From Chromatiales bacterium (GTDB lineage: Bacteria > Pseudomonadota > Gammaproteobacteria > CAMYNG01), in contig JALTLF010000151.1 in NCBI GenBank assembly GCA_027005735.1, positions 1-53,202 of the forward strand: a stretch of DNA of 53,202 nt, in the 5' to 3' direction. Below the pieces are notes generated by a model. That model had not been told where the DNA came from. It searched no databases and saw nothing but the letters and a program-made list of their open reading frames with translations. Position numbers and translations under genes: made by a program. This document shows, in pieces, positions 43,715 to 52,368 of this stretch (positions within the stretch are counted from its first letter, which is position 1; the number at the start of each line of letters is the position of its first letter).

Positions 43715-44644
43715 GTGAACGCCACTGCCATGCTCAACCCGGGACCCGCGCCCGCCGGCAATCGCCGTAGCCCGGCGGGCGTCAGCGACGCCGACCGCCT
43801 CGGCCTGACCCTGTTCCTCGCCCTCGCCCTGCATACCATCATTATTCTCGGCGTCAGTTTCACCACCGGTGAAGACGGCGAGCCTCCGGTGCTGAACATG
43901 GAGATCACCCTGGTCACCCAGCGCAGCAACGAGGCCCCCGAGGACGCCGACTACCTCGCCCAGGACAACCAGCTCGGCGGGGGCAACACCCCCGAGCGCG
44001 TGCGCGCCATGAGTCCCTTCTCCAACCCCAACCCGGTGCCGGAGGAGGGTTTCGCCCCGGACAGCCGCCCGCAGCTGACCACCCCGCCGCTGGAGGAACA
44101 GGCCCCGCAGACCGAGATCATTACCGCCGCACGCGCGCCGCGCACGGTGGGCAGCACGCCCCACGAGGATCCCGTGCCGGTCACGGCGCAGACCCCCACC
44201 GCCGCGCAGATCTTCGAGCGCAGCCGCGAGATCGCGCGGCTCGCCGCCGAGATCAACCGCCTCAAGCAGACCTACCAGGAGACGCCGCGCCACACCCACG
44301 TCAACGGCGCCAACGCCCGCCAGTACCGCTTCGCCGCCTACATGGACGCCTGGCGCGCCAAGGTGGAACGGGTGGGCAACCTCAACTACCCCGAGGAGGC
44401 CATTCGCCGGAACCTCTCCGGCAGCCTGCTGCTCGACGTGGCCATCAATGCCGACGGCAGCCTCAACGAGGTGCGCATCCTGCGCTCCTCCGGCGAGCCC
44501 GTGCTCGACGAGGCGGCCATGCGCATCGTCAGGATGGCGGCGCCCTTCCCGCCCCTGCCGCAGGACATCAAGCAGGACACCGACATCCTGCACATCCCGC
44601 GCGTGTGGCGCTTCAAGAATACCGGCCGCCTGTCCTTCAACTGA
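43715..44644 (+). CDS. tonB: TonB family energy transducer (GTG start)
   Basis: Single N-terminal TM (LGLTLFLALALHTIIILGVSF); C-terminal TonB domain YPEEAIRRNLSGSLLLDVAINADGSLNEVRILRSSGEPVLDEAAMRIVRMAAPFPPLP. Confidence 0.88.
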   Translation: MNATAMLNPGPAPAGNRRSPAGVSDADRLGLTLFLALALHTIIILGVSFTTGEDGEPPVLNMEITLVTQRSNEAPEDADYLAQDNQLGGGNTPERVRAMSPFSNPNPVPEEGFAPDSRPQLTTPPLEEQAPQTEIITAARAPRTVGSTPHEDPVPVTAQTPTAAQIFERSREIARLAAEINRLKQTYQETPRHTHVNGANARQYRFAAYMDAWRAKVERVGNLNYPEEAIRRNLSGSLLLDVAINADGSLNEVRILRSSGEPVLDEAAMRIVRMAAPFPPLPQDIKQDTDILHIPRVWRFKNTGRLSFN

Positions 44645-44774
44645 GCCCCCGGGGCACCCGGCCACGGCGGGCCTTGAAACGCCAGCGCGCCGCCCCACAT
44701 GCTTTGCTGAACCCCGAGGATGCGCAGGCGTGACGCGCCTTGCGCCATGCAGTTTTCTACCCGATACTTGAACC

Positions 44775-45338
44775 ATGGCCAATGAACGCCTCAGCAATCA
44801 GTTCCTGATTGCCATGCCCAACCTGGCAGACCCCAACTTTTCCCGCACGGTCACCTATCTCTGTGACCACAACGAGGAAGGCGCCATGGGGGTGGTGATC
44901 AATCGGCCCACCGATGTCTCGCTGGCGGATATCGTTGGCTACATGGGCCTCGAAGGCGACGAGGAACGCCTGCGCGAGATCCCCGTCTACCAGGGCGGAC
45001 CCGTGCAGGTGGAGCGCGGCTTCGTGCTGCACCGGCCGCTGGGCAACTGGGAGGCCACCCTGCCGGTCACCGACGAAATCGGCATTACCATGTCGCGCGA
45101 CATCGTCGAGGCCATCATCCGCGGCGAGGACATGCCGAAGGACTACCTCATCGCCCTTGGCTACGCCGGCTGGGGTTCCGGCCAGCTCGAGGAAGAGATG
45201 GCCGCCAATGCCTGGCTCAACGGCCCCGCCGATCCCGCCATTCTCTTCGAGAAACCCGTCGCCGAACGCTGGGCCCTGTCGGCCGCCGATCTCGGCGTCG
45301 ATCTCAGGCTCCTCTCCACCGACGCCGGACACGCATGA
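44775..45338 (+). CDS. yqgE: YqgE/AlgH family protein
   Basis: LSNQFLIAMPNLADPNFSRTVTYLCDHNEEGAMGVVINRPTD...VYQGGPVQVERGFVLH. Confidence 0.95.
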   Translation: MANERLSNQFLIAMPNLADPNFSRTVTYLCDHNEEGAMGVVINRPTDVSLADIVGYMGLEGDEERLREIPVYQGGPVQVERGFVLHRPLGNWEATLPVTDEIGITMSRDIVEAIIRGEDMPKDYLIALGYAGWGSGQLEEEMAANAWLNGPADPAILFEKPVAERWALSAADLGVDLRLLSTDAGHA

Positions 45339-45754
45339 GCGAGGCCCCCGCCACGGTGCTGGGTTTCGACTTTGGAACCCGGCGTATCGGCGTGGCCATT
45401 GGCCAGACCCTCACCGGCACCGCCCGCCCCCTGACCACCCTGCGCGCCCGCGAGGGCCAGCCCGACTGGCAGGAAGTGGCGCGCCTGCTGGACGACTGGC
45501 GCCCCCAGGCCTTCGTCGTCGGCCTGCCGGTGCACATGGACGGGCGCGAGCACGCGCGCACCGCGGCGGCGCGGCGCTTCGGCAACCGCCTGCACGGGCG
45601 CTTCGGCCTGCCGGTGATCTGGATCGACGAACGCCTGACCTCCGAGGAGGCCGAGCGGCAACTGCGTGACGCGGGGGGCGATACCGGGGAGGTGGATGCC
45701 GTGGCCGCGCAGCTCATCGTCCAGTCATGGCTGGATCGGCACCCCGGCTCATGA
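45335..45754 (+). CDS. ruvX: Holliday junction resolvase RuvX/YqgF
   Basis: TVLGFDFGTRRIGVAIGQTLTGTARPLTTLRAREGQPDW...FGLPVIWIDERLTSEEAERQL. Confidence 0.95.
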   Translation: MSEAPATVLGFDFGTRRIGVAIGQTLTGTARPLTTLRAREGQPDWQEVARLLDDWRPQAFVVGLPVHMDGREHARTAAARRFGNRLHGRFGLPVIWIDERLTSEEAERQLRDAGGDTGEVDAVAAQLIVQSWLDRHPGS

Positions 45755-45769
45755 GAGAATCGCCCTTTA

Positions 45770-46273
45770 ATGCCTGACACCCTCGACGTACAAGCCCTGC
45801 TGGACGACATGGCCAGCCAGCTGCAGCACCTCCTGCAGCAGTCCGGTATTTCCGAACCCCTCATCATCGGCATCCATACCGGCGGCGTGTGGGTCGCCGA
45901 GGGCCTGCACCGGCGCCTCGGCTCCGAGCAGGCGCTGGGCACCCTCAGCATCACCTTCTACCGCGACGACTTCACCCGCATCGGCCTGCACCCCCAGGTG
46001 CGCCCCTCGGAACTGCCCTTCGACATCGACGAGCGCACCCTCATCCTGGTGGACGACGTACTGCATACCGGGCGCACCATTCGCGCGGCGCTGAACGAGA
46101 TCTTCGACTACGGCCGCCCGGCGCGGGTCATCCTCGCCACCCTGGTGGTACGCCCCGGGCGCGAGCTGCCCATCTGTGCCGATGTCACCGGCACCACCCT
46201 GGAACTGGGCGACAACGAGCACGTCAAGCTCACCGGCCCCGAGCCGCTGAAGCTGGAGATCCAGTCCACATGA
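45770..46273 (+). CDS. pyrR: Bifunctional pyr operon regulator/uracil phosphoribosyltransferase PyrR
   Basis: [21 protein letters not shown]...LITFYRDDF-type motif ...[45 protein letters not shown]. Confidence 0.95.
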   Translation: MPDTLDVQALLDDMASQLQHLLQQSGISEPLIIGIHTGGVWVAEGLHRRLGSEQALGTLSITFYRDDFTRIGLHPQVRPSELPFDIDERTLILVDDVLHTGRTIRAALNEIFDYGRPARVILATLVVRPGRELPICADVTGTTLELGDNEHVKLTGPEPLKLEIQST

Positions 46274-47262
46274 CGACGCGCGACATCCAGCTCGATGACG
46301 ACGGCCGCCTGCGCCACCTGCTCACCATCGAGGGACTCAAGCGCCCCATCCTCACCGACATCCTCGACTACGCGGAGAACTTCGCCCCCGGTCCCGGCCA
46401 GTCGGTGAAGAAGGTGCCGCTGCTGCGCAGCAAGACCATCGCCAACCTGTTCTTCGAAGCCAGCACGCGCACGCGCACCACTTTCGAGCTGGCGGCCAAG
46501 CGCCTCTCGGCGGACGTGCTCAACGTCAACATCAACACCTCCTCCACGGTCAAGGGCGAGAGCCTGCTCGACATGCTGCGCAATCTCGAGGCCATGCACT
46601 GCGACATGTTCGTGGTGCGCCACAGCCGCAGCGGCGCGGCGCACTTCATCGCCCGCCACGTGGCGCCGCACATCAGCGTCATCAACGGCGGTGACGGCTC
46701 CCACGCCCACCCCACCCAGGCGATGCTGGACATGTTCACCATCCGCCGCCACAAGGGCGACTTCACCCGCCTGCGCGTGGCCATCGTCGGCGACATCCTG
46801 CACTCGCGCGTGGCGCGCTCGCAGATCCACGCGCTCACCACCCTCGGCGTGCCCGAGGTGAGGGTCATCGGTCCGCATACCCTCATCCCGAACGACGCGG
46901 AAAAACTGGGCGTGCACGTCTTCCACGACATGGAGGCCGGCCTGCGCGACTGCGACGTGGTCATCATGCTGCGCCTGCAACGCGAGCGCATGAGTGGCGC
47001 CCTGCTGCCCAGCGAGGCGGAATACTTTTCCTGTTACGGCCTCACACCGGCCAAGCTGGCGCTGGCGAAACCCGACGCCATCGTCATGCACCCGGGCCCC
47101 ATCAACCGCGGCGTGGAGATCGCCTCGGAGGTGGCCGACGGCCCGCAGTCGGTGATCCTCGAGCAGGTCACCAACGGTATCGCCGTGCGCATGGCCATCA
47201 TGGCCATGACCCTGGGCCGCCACCGCGGCGCGGAGAGCGGCGAGTCGGAGGGCGGCACATGA
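46270..47262 (+). CDS. pyrB: Aspartate carbamoyltransferase catalytic subunit
   Basis: [29 protein letters not shown]...[18 protein letters not shown]...[12 protein letters not shown]. Confidence 0.97.
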   Translation: MTTRDIQLDDDGRLRHLLTIEGLKRPILTDILDYAENFAPGPGQSVKKVPLLRSKTIANLFFEASTRTRTTFELAAKRLSADVLNVNINTSSTVKGESLLDMLRNLEAMHCDMFVVRHSRSGAAHFIARHVAPHISVINGGDGSHAHPTQAMLDMFTIRRHKGDFTRLRVAIVGDILHSRVARSQIHALTTLGVPEVRVIGPHTLIPNDAEKLGVHVFHDMEAGLRDCDVVIMLRLQRERMSGALLPSEAEYFSCYGLTPAKLALAKPDAIVMHPGPINRGVEIASEVADGPQSVILEQVTNGIAVRMAIMAMTLGRHRGAESGESEGGT

Positions 47263-48536
47263 AGCGCGTGCACATCCAGGGCGGCCACCTCGTCGACCCG
47301 GCCAACGGCATCGACGCGCCGCGGGACCTCTTCATCGCCGAGGGCCGCGTGGTGGCCGTGGGCGAGGCGCCGGCGGGCTTTGCCGCCGATCACCGCATCG
47401 ACGCCCGCGGGCTGACCGTGGTGCCGGGACTGGTGGACCTGCAGGCGCGCCTGCGCGAGCCGGGCCAGGAACACAAGGCCACCATCGCCTCGGAGAGCGC
47501 CGCCGCCGCCGCCGGGGGCATCACCACCCTGTGCGTGCCGCCCGACACCGAGCCGGTCATCGACACCCCGGCGGTGGTGGAACTCATCCACCAGCGCGCC
47601 GAGGCCGCGGGCCGCGCCCACATCGTACCGCTGGGGGCACTGACCCGGGCACTGGAAGGCCAGCAGTTGAGCGAGATGGCGGAGCTGCAACGGGTGGGCT
47701 GTGTGGGCATGAGCAACGCGCGCCGGCCGGTGAGCAACACCCTGGTGCTGCGCCGCGCGCTGGAGTATGCCGCCAGCCACGGCATCACCGTTTTCCTGCA
47801 GCCCTGCGATGCGCACCTTGCCAGCGAGGGCTGTGCCCACGAGGGCAGCATCAGCGCGCGCCTCGGCCTGCCCGGGATCCCTGCCTCCGCCGAGACCGTG
47901 GCGGTGGCGCAGATCCTCATGCTCATCGAGCAGACGGGCACGCGCGTGCACTTCGGCCAGCTCTCCACCGCGCGCGCGGCCAGCATGATCGCCCGCGCCC
48001 GCTACGACGGCCTGCCCATCAGCGCCGACGTCGCCGCCCACCACCTGCACCTGACGGACATGGACATCGGTTACTTCAACAGCAACTGCCACGTGGAGCC
48101 ACCCCTGCGCAGCGAGCGCGACCGCGACGGCCTGCGCGCGGCGCTGGCCAGGGGCACGCTGGACGCCATCTGCTCCGATCACCAGCCCCACGACGCCGAC
48201 GCCAAGCTGGCGCCCTTCTGCGACACCGAGCCCGGCATCAGCGCGCTGGAGACCTTCCTGCCGCTGGCCCTGCGCCTGGTCACCGACGGCGTGCTCGCCC
48301 TGCCGGATCTCGTCGCCCGCCTCACCTGCCAGCCGGCGGACATCCTCGGCATCGACGCCGGCCGCCTCGGCGTGGGCGACCGCGCCGACGTGTGCATCTT
48401 CGACGCCGGGGACCACTGGCGCGTGACCGGCGAGGCGCTGGTGAGCCGTGGCCGCAATACCCCCTTCGAGGGCTGGGACCTGCAGGGACGCGTCACCCAC
48501 ACCCTGCTCGACGGCCGCCTGGTGTACAGCGCATGA
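47259..48536 (+). CDS. pyrC': Dihydroorotase-like protein lacking metal ligands (pseudo-DHOase, PyrC')
   Basis: Amidohydrolase fold [23 protein letters not shown] with QAR instead of HxH; other His ligand sites read FLQPCDAHL and VHFGQLST. Confidence 0.9.
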   Translation: MKRVHIQGGHLVDPANGIDAPRDLFIAEGRVVAVGEAPAGFAADHRIDARGLTVVPGLVDLQARLREPGQEHKATIASESAAAAAGGITTLCVPPDTEPVIDTPAVVELIHQRAEAAGRAHIVPLGALTRALEGQQLSEMAELQRVGCVGMSNARRPVSNTLVLRRALEYAASHGITVFLQPCDAHLASEGCAHEGSISARLGLPGIPASAETVAVAQILMLIEQTGTRVHFGQLSTARAASMIARARYDGLPISADVAAHHLHLTDMDIGYFNSNCHVEPPLRSERDRDGLRAALARGTLDAICSDHQPHDADAKLAPFCDTEPGISALETFLPLALRLVTDGVLALPDLVARLTCQPADILGIDAGRLGVGDRADVCIFDAGDHWRVTGEALVSRGRNTPFEGWDLQGRVTHTLLDGRLVYSA

Positions 48537-49402
48537 GCACGCGCAGCACCATCCACCTGGTCGAGGCCACGGTGCTCGAACACCACCACCTCGACGGCGA
48601 ACAACACATCCTGCGCGTGCAGGCCGACGACATCGCCGCCGACGCCCGTCCCGGCAGCTTCGCCCACATCACCTGCGATCCCTGCCTGCCCATGCGCCGT
48701 CCCATCTCCATCCTGCGCGCGGATCGCCGGCAGGGCTGGGTGGAATTTCTCTACAAGGTGGTGGGCGAAGGCACGCGGCGCCTGGCCGAGCGCGGGGAAG
48801 GCGAACTACTCAGTATCCTCGGGCCCATCGGCCGCCCCTTCAGTTTCGATACCGCGCGCCGGCGCCCGCTGCTCATCGGCGGTGGCGTGGGCATGCCACC
48901 CATGATCTTCCTCGCCGAGACAATGCGCGGGGAAAAAGACCTGCAGCCCTTCGTCATCCTCGGCTCCGAGGTGCCCTTCCCCTTCACCGCCCGCCCCTCC
49001 ACCGTCATGGTGCCGGGCATGCCCGAGGGCGTCATCGCCGCCATGCCGCTGCTGGAAGACCGGGGTATCGCCAGCCGGCTGGCCAGCACCCGGGGCTATG
49101 CCGGCTGCTTCGAGGGCTATGTCACCGATCTCGCCCGTCACTGGCTCGACGCGCTGGACGAGGAGGCCCGTGGGCAAGTGGAAGTCTTTGCCTGCGGCCC
49201 CCACCCCATGCTCGAAGCCGTCGCCCGGCTGGCGCGCGACTACAATCTCCCCTGCCAGGTCTCCATGGAAGAATTCATGGCCTGCGGCGTCGGCGGCTGC
49301 GCCGGCTGCGTGGTGGAAGTGCAGACCGAAACCGGCCCGGCGATGAAACGCGTGTGCGTGGACGGGCCGGTGTTCGAGGCGGGGGAGGTTTTTCCGTTTT
49401 AG
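48533..49402 (+). CDS. pyrK: Dihydroorotate dehydrogenase electron transfer subunit (PyrK-like FAD/2Fe-2S reductase)
   Basis: RPISILRADRRQGWVEFLYKVVGEGTRRLAERGEGELLSILGPIGRPF, GGGVGMPPMIFLAE, C-terminal 2Fe-2S cluster CGVGGCAGCVVEVQ...C. Confidence 0.88.
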   Translation: MSTRSTIHLVEATVLEHHHLDGEQHILRVQADDIAADARPGSFAHITCDPCLPMRRPISILRADRRQGWVEFLYKVVGEGTRRLAERGEGELLSILGPIGRPFSFDTARRRPLLIGGGVGMPPMIFLAETMRGEKDLQPFVILGSEVPFPFTARPSTVMVPGMPEGVIAAMPLLEDRGIASRLASTRGYAGCFEGYVTDLARHWLDALDEEARGQVEVFACGPHPMLEAVARLARDYNLPCQVSMEEFMACGVGGCAGCVVEVQTETGPAMKRVCVDGPVFEAGEVFPF

Positions 49403-49467
49403 CCGGGTTCTTTCTGAACCTTTATTTCAAGTTTTAAAAGGTGCTTTTTCGCTCGCACTGCGAGCGA

Positions 49468-49500
49468 GGTACTTTCTTTTGCCCCCCAAAAGAAAGTACC
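49468..49500. repeat. Left terminal hairpin GGTACTTTCTTTT-gcccccc-AAAAGAAAGTACC
   Basis: Perfect 13-bp stem, 7-nt loop; preceded by CGCTCGCA-c-TGCGAGCG at 49450-49466. Confidence 0.9.
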
Positions 49501-49912
49501 CAAAGAAAAGGGGGCCCGGAAATGCCGTCGCTGCGCGATGCCCTTGGGCCCACGGCTGGCGCGGCGCTCGCCTGGACTCGCTGATGCTCAGACACCGGCT
49601 CGCGTCCTCCTTGCCAGCCGTGTGCCCTGCGGCGGCATTTGACGGGAAGGAGGTGGTTTTCTTGCTCTTGAGCGAAGAATCCCAACTATCGCCACAAGGG
49701 TGTGCAGAGTGCGGGTGTTTACCCATCCCCTTACGCCGCGCCGAGCGCGGCGGGGTGTGAACGGACAAAGCCCCATGCGCAGCATGGGGTCGCCGCAGGG
49801 AGGCGGCGAATTGGCAGCGGGCCAGGGACGGCCCGTCTGCCAATCCCGAAACACCCCGGCCCGCGAGGGCACTGCCGCAGGCAGCGCGGCGTGGGGGGTG
49901 TCCTTTCTTTTG

Positions 49913-49946
49913 GGTACTTTTCTTTGGACAGGCAAAGAAAAGTACC
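49913..49946. repeat. Right terminal hairpin GGTACTTTTCTTT-ggacaggc-AAAGAAAAGTACC
   Basis: Perfect 13-bp stem, 8-nt loop; followed by TCGGCCCC-ggt-GGGGCCGA at 49947-49965. Confidence 0.9.
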
Positions 49947-49977
49947 TCGGCCCCGGTGGGGCCGAAAAAACTCCTTG

Positions 49978-51102
49978 TCAATCCGTCTCCTGGATGGTGA
50001 CGCCTTCGAGACCCGCCGCCATGGTGTTGGGATCGCCGCTGGAGTCGCCGAGCTTGATCATCAGGCGCAGCTCGTTGGCCGAGTCGGCGTGGGTCAGCGC
50101 GTCTTCGTAGGTGATCTCGCCTTCCTTGTAGAGATCGTAGAGCGCCTGGTCGAAGGTCTGCATGCCGAGCTGGCGGGACTTGGCCATGAGTTCCTTGAGG
50201 GTGTGGACTTCGCCCTTGCGGATCATGTCTGCCGCCAGCGGGGTGTTGATCAACACTTCGCAGGCCACGCGCCGGCCCTTGCCGTCGGGCGTGGGGATGA
50301 GTTGCTGCGCCACCATGCCCTTGAGGTTGAGCGACAGGTCCATGAGCAACTGGTTGCGGCGATCTTCCGGGAAGAAGTTGATGATGCGGTCCAGCGCCTG
50401 GTTGGCGTTGTTGGCGTGCAGGGTGGCGAGACACAGGTGACCGGTCTCGGCGAAGGCGATGGCGTGGTCCATGGTCTCGCGGGTACGGATTTCGCCGATG
50501 AGGATCACGTCCGGCGCCTGACGCAGGGTGTTCTTGAGCGCCATCTCGAAGGACTCGGTGTCGATGCCCACCTCGCGCTGGGTGACGATGCAGCCGCCGT
50601 GCTGGTGGATGTACTCGATGGGATCCTCGATGCTGACGATATGACCGGTGCTGTTGTTGTTGCGGAAACCGATCATGGAGGCCAGCGAGGTGGACTTGCC
50701 GGAACCGGTGGCGCCGACGAAGATCACCATGCCGCGCTTGGTCATGGCCAGTTCCTTGATGATGGGAGGCAGCTTGAGTTCTTCGATGGTGGGGATCTTC
50801 GTTTCGATCTTGCGCAGCACCATGCCAGCGTGATTGCGCTGCTGGAAGGCGCTGACACGGAAGCGTCCAATGCCGCTGGCGCTGATGGCGAAGTTGCACT
50901 CGTGGGTGCGATCGAATTCCTCGCGTTGCGCCGGTGTCATGATGGAATAGACGATCTCCCGCGCCTGGGTCGGCGTCAGGCTGGACTGCGTCACCGGGGT
51001 GATCTTGCCGTGCACCTTGAGGCTCGGCGCCACGCCGGCGGTGATGAACAGATCCGATGCGTTCTTGTGCACCATCAGTTTGAGCAGTTGTTCGAATTCC
51101 AT
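49978..51102 (-). CDS. pilU: Type IV pilus retraction ATPase PilU
   Basis: MEFEQLLKLMVHKNASDLFITAGVAPSLKVHGKI...GMVIFVGATGSGKSTSLASMIGFRN...ILIGEIRTRETMDHAIAFAETGHLCLATLHANN. Confidence 0.95.
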   Translation of the reverse strand: MEFEQLLKLMVHKNASDLFITAGVAPSLKVHGKITPVTQSSLTPTQAREIVYSIMTPAQREEFDRTHECNFAISASGIGRFRVSAFQQRNHAGMVLRKIETKIPTIEELKLPPIIKELAMTKRGMVIFVGATGSGKSTSLASMIGFRNNNSTGHIVSIEDPIEYIHQHGGCIVTQREVGIDTESFEMALKNTLRQAPDVILIGEIRTRETMDHAIAFAETGHLCLATLHANNANQALDRIINFFPEDRRNQLLMDLSLNLKGMVAQQLIPTPDGKGRRVACEVLINTPLAADMIRKGEVHTLKELMAKSRQLGMQTFDQALYDLYKEGEITYEDALTHADSANELRLMIKLGDSSGDPNTMAAGLEGVTIQETD

Positions 51103-51133
51103 CGCCTTCTCCTGCCTTTGCTCTACACCAGGC

Positions 51134-52171
51134 CTACTGGAAATTTTCCTTGTTCATGGCACGCAGGCGCGCGTCCTGCTTGCTGATCACGCCGCGCGCG
51201 ACGAGATCCTGGAGACACTGGTCGAGGGTCTGCATGCCTACCCCCTGGCCGGTCTGGATGGCGGAGTACATCTGCGCCACCTTGTCCTCGCGGATGAGGT
51301 TACGAATGGCCGGGGTGCCGATCATGATCTCGTGGGCCGCCACGCGCCCGCCGCCGATCTTCTTGATCAGGGTCTGGGCAATGACCGCGCGCAGGGACTC
51401 CGACAGCATGGAGCGCACCATGCCCTTCTCGGCGGCGGGGAAGACGTCGATGATACGGTCGATGGTCTTGGCCGCCGAACTGGTGTGCAGGGTACCGAAT
51501 ACCAGGTGACCGGTCTCGGCTGCGGTCAGCGCGAGGCGAATGGTCTCCAGGTCGCGCAGCTCGCCGACGAGGATGATGTCGGGGTCTTCACGCAGCGCCG
51601 AGCGCAGGGCCTCGTTGAAGCCGTGGGTGTCGCGGTGCACCTCGCGCTGGTTGATGAGACACTTCTTGGATTCGTGCACGAATTCGATGGGATCCTCGAT
51701 GGTGAGGATGTGGCCGTACTCGTTCTCGTTCTTGTAGTCGATCATCGCCGCCAGCGTGGTGGACTTGCCCGAACCCGTCGGCCCGGTGACCAGCACGATG
51801 CCGCGCGGGTTGTCGGCGATGTCCTTGAACACCGCCGGGCAGCCCAGTTCCTCGAGGCTGAGGATGTTGGAGGGGATGGTGCGGAAGACCACGCCTGCGC
51901 CGCGGTTCTGGTTGAAGGCATTGACGCGGAAGCGCGCCACGCCCTGGATCTCGAAGGAGAAGTCGGTCTCGAGAAATTCCTCGTAATCCTTGCGCTGCTT
52001 GTCGTTCATGATGTCATAGACAAGGCTGTGGACGGTCTTATGGTCCAGCGGCGGTACGTTGATGCGGCGGATGTCGCCGTCCACGCGGATCATCGGCGGC
52101 AGGCCGGCCGAGAGATGTAAATCCGAAGCCTTGTTCTTGACGCTAAAGGCCAGCAGCTCTGTGATATCCAT
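51134..52171 (-). CDS. pilT: Type IV pilus twitching motility ATPase PilT
   Basis: MDITELLAFSVKNKASDLHLSAGLPPMIRVDGDIRRINVPPL...GIVLVTGPTGSGKSTTLAAMIDYKN...LRDLETIRLALTAAETGHLVFGTLHTSSA. Confidence 0.96.
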   Translation of the reverse strand: MDITELLAFSVKNKASDLHLSAGLPPMIRVDGDIRRINVPPLDHKTVHSLVYDIMNDKQRKDYEEFLETDFSFEIQGVARFRVNAFNQNRGAGVVFRTIPSNILSLEELGCPAVFKDIADNPRGIVLVTGPTGSGKSTTLAAMIDYKNENEYGHILTIEDPIEFVHESKKCLINQREVHRDTHGFNEALRSALREDPDIILVGELRDLETIRLALTAAETGHLVFGTLHTSSAAKTIDRIIDVFPAAEKGMVRSMLSESLRAVIAQTLIKKIGGGRVAAHEIMIGTPAIRNLIREDKVAQMYSAIQTGQGVGMQTLDQCLQDLVARGVISKQDARLRAMNKENFQ

Positions 52172-52368
52172 GGGTGGTAAGGTCCCTTCGTTCTGGTTGA
52201 CGCTTGTTATAATGGTCGAATCCACGGGGGCACGGTAGCCGCCGGCGGTCCGGTCTGGGCATCATCTTGCATATCGGACAGGCGCCATAAAGACTTAACC
52301 CCGACAGGGAATAACTTACCCCCCCGGCAGGGGCCTGACAAGCTGATGATTCCACAGGTTTTCCTCCC

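Larger units (their letters stand above)
49438..49976. mobile_element. Candidate non-autonomous structured element, ~539 bp, with ~73 bp imperfect hairpin-bearing terminal inverted repeats
   Basis: Left AAGGTGCTTTTTCG...CGAGGTACTTTC...AAAGTACCCAAAGAAAAGG against reverse complement of the right end AAGGAGTTTTTTCG...CGAGGTACTTTT...AAAGTACCCAAAAGAAAGG; no credible CDS inside. Confidence 0.75.

Noticed and set aside
49479-49760. Short ORFs (e.g. MPPKRKYPKKRGPGNAV...) inside the 49.4-50.0 kb element
   Set aside because: They translate through the palindromes in several overlapping frames on both strands; composition reflects the hairpins rather than a protein.
49438-49976. Element hairpins as ordinary bidirectional terminators for pyrK and pilU
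   Set aside because: The T/A tracts are on the wrong side of the stems for intrinsic termination, and a terminator would not explain 500 bp of further nested structure; a contribution to termination cannot be excluded.
52199-52215. TTGACG...TATAAT as a promoter for yggS
   Set aside because: The two hexamers are only 5 bp apart, incompatible with a sigma-70 promoter; TATAAT alone may be a -10 but has no convincing -35.
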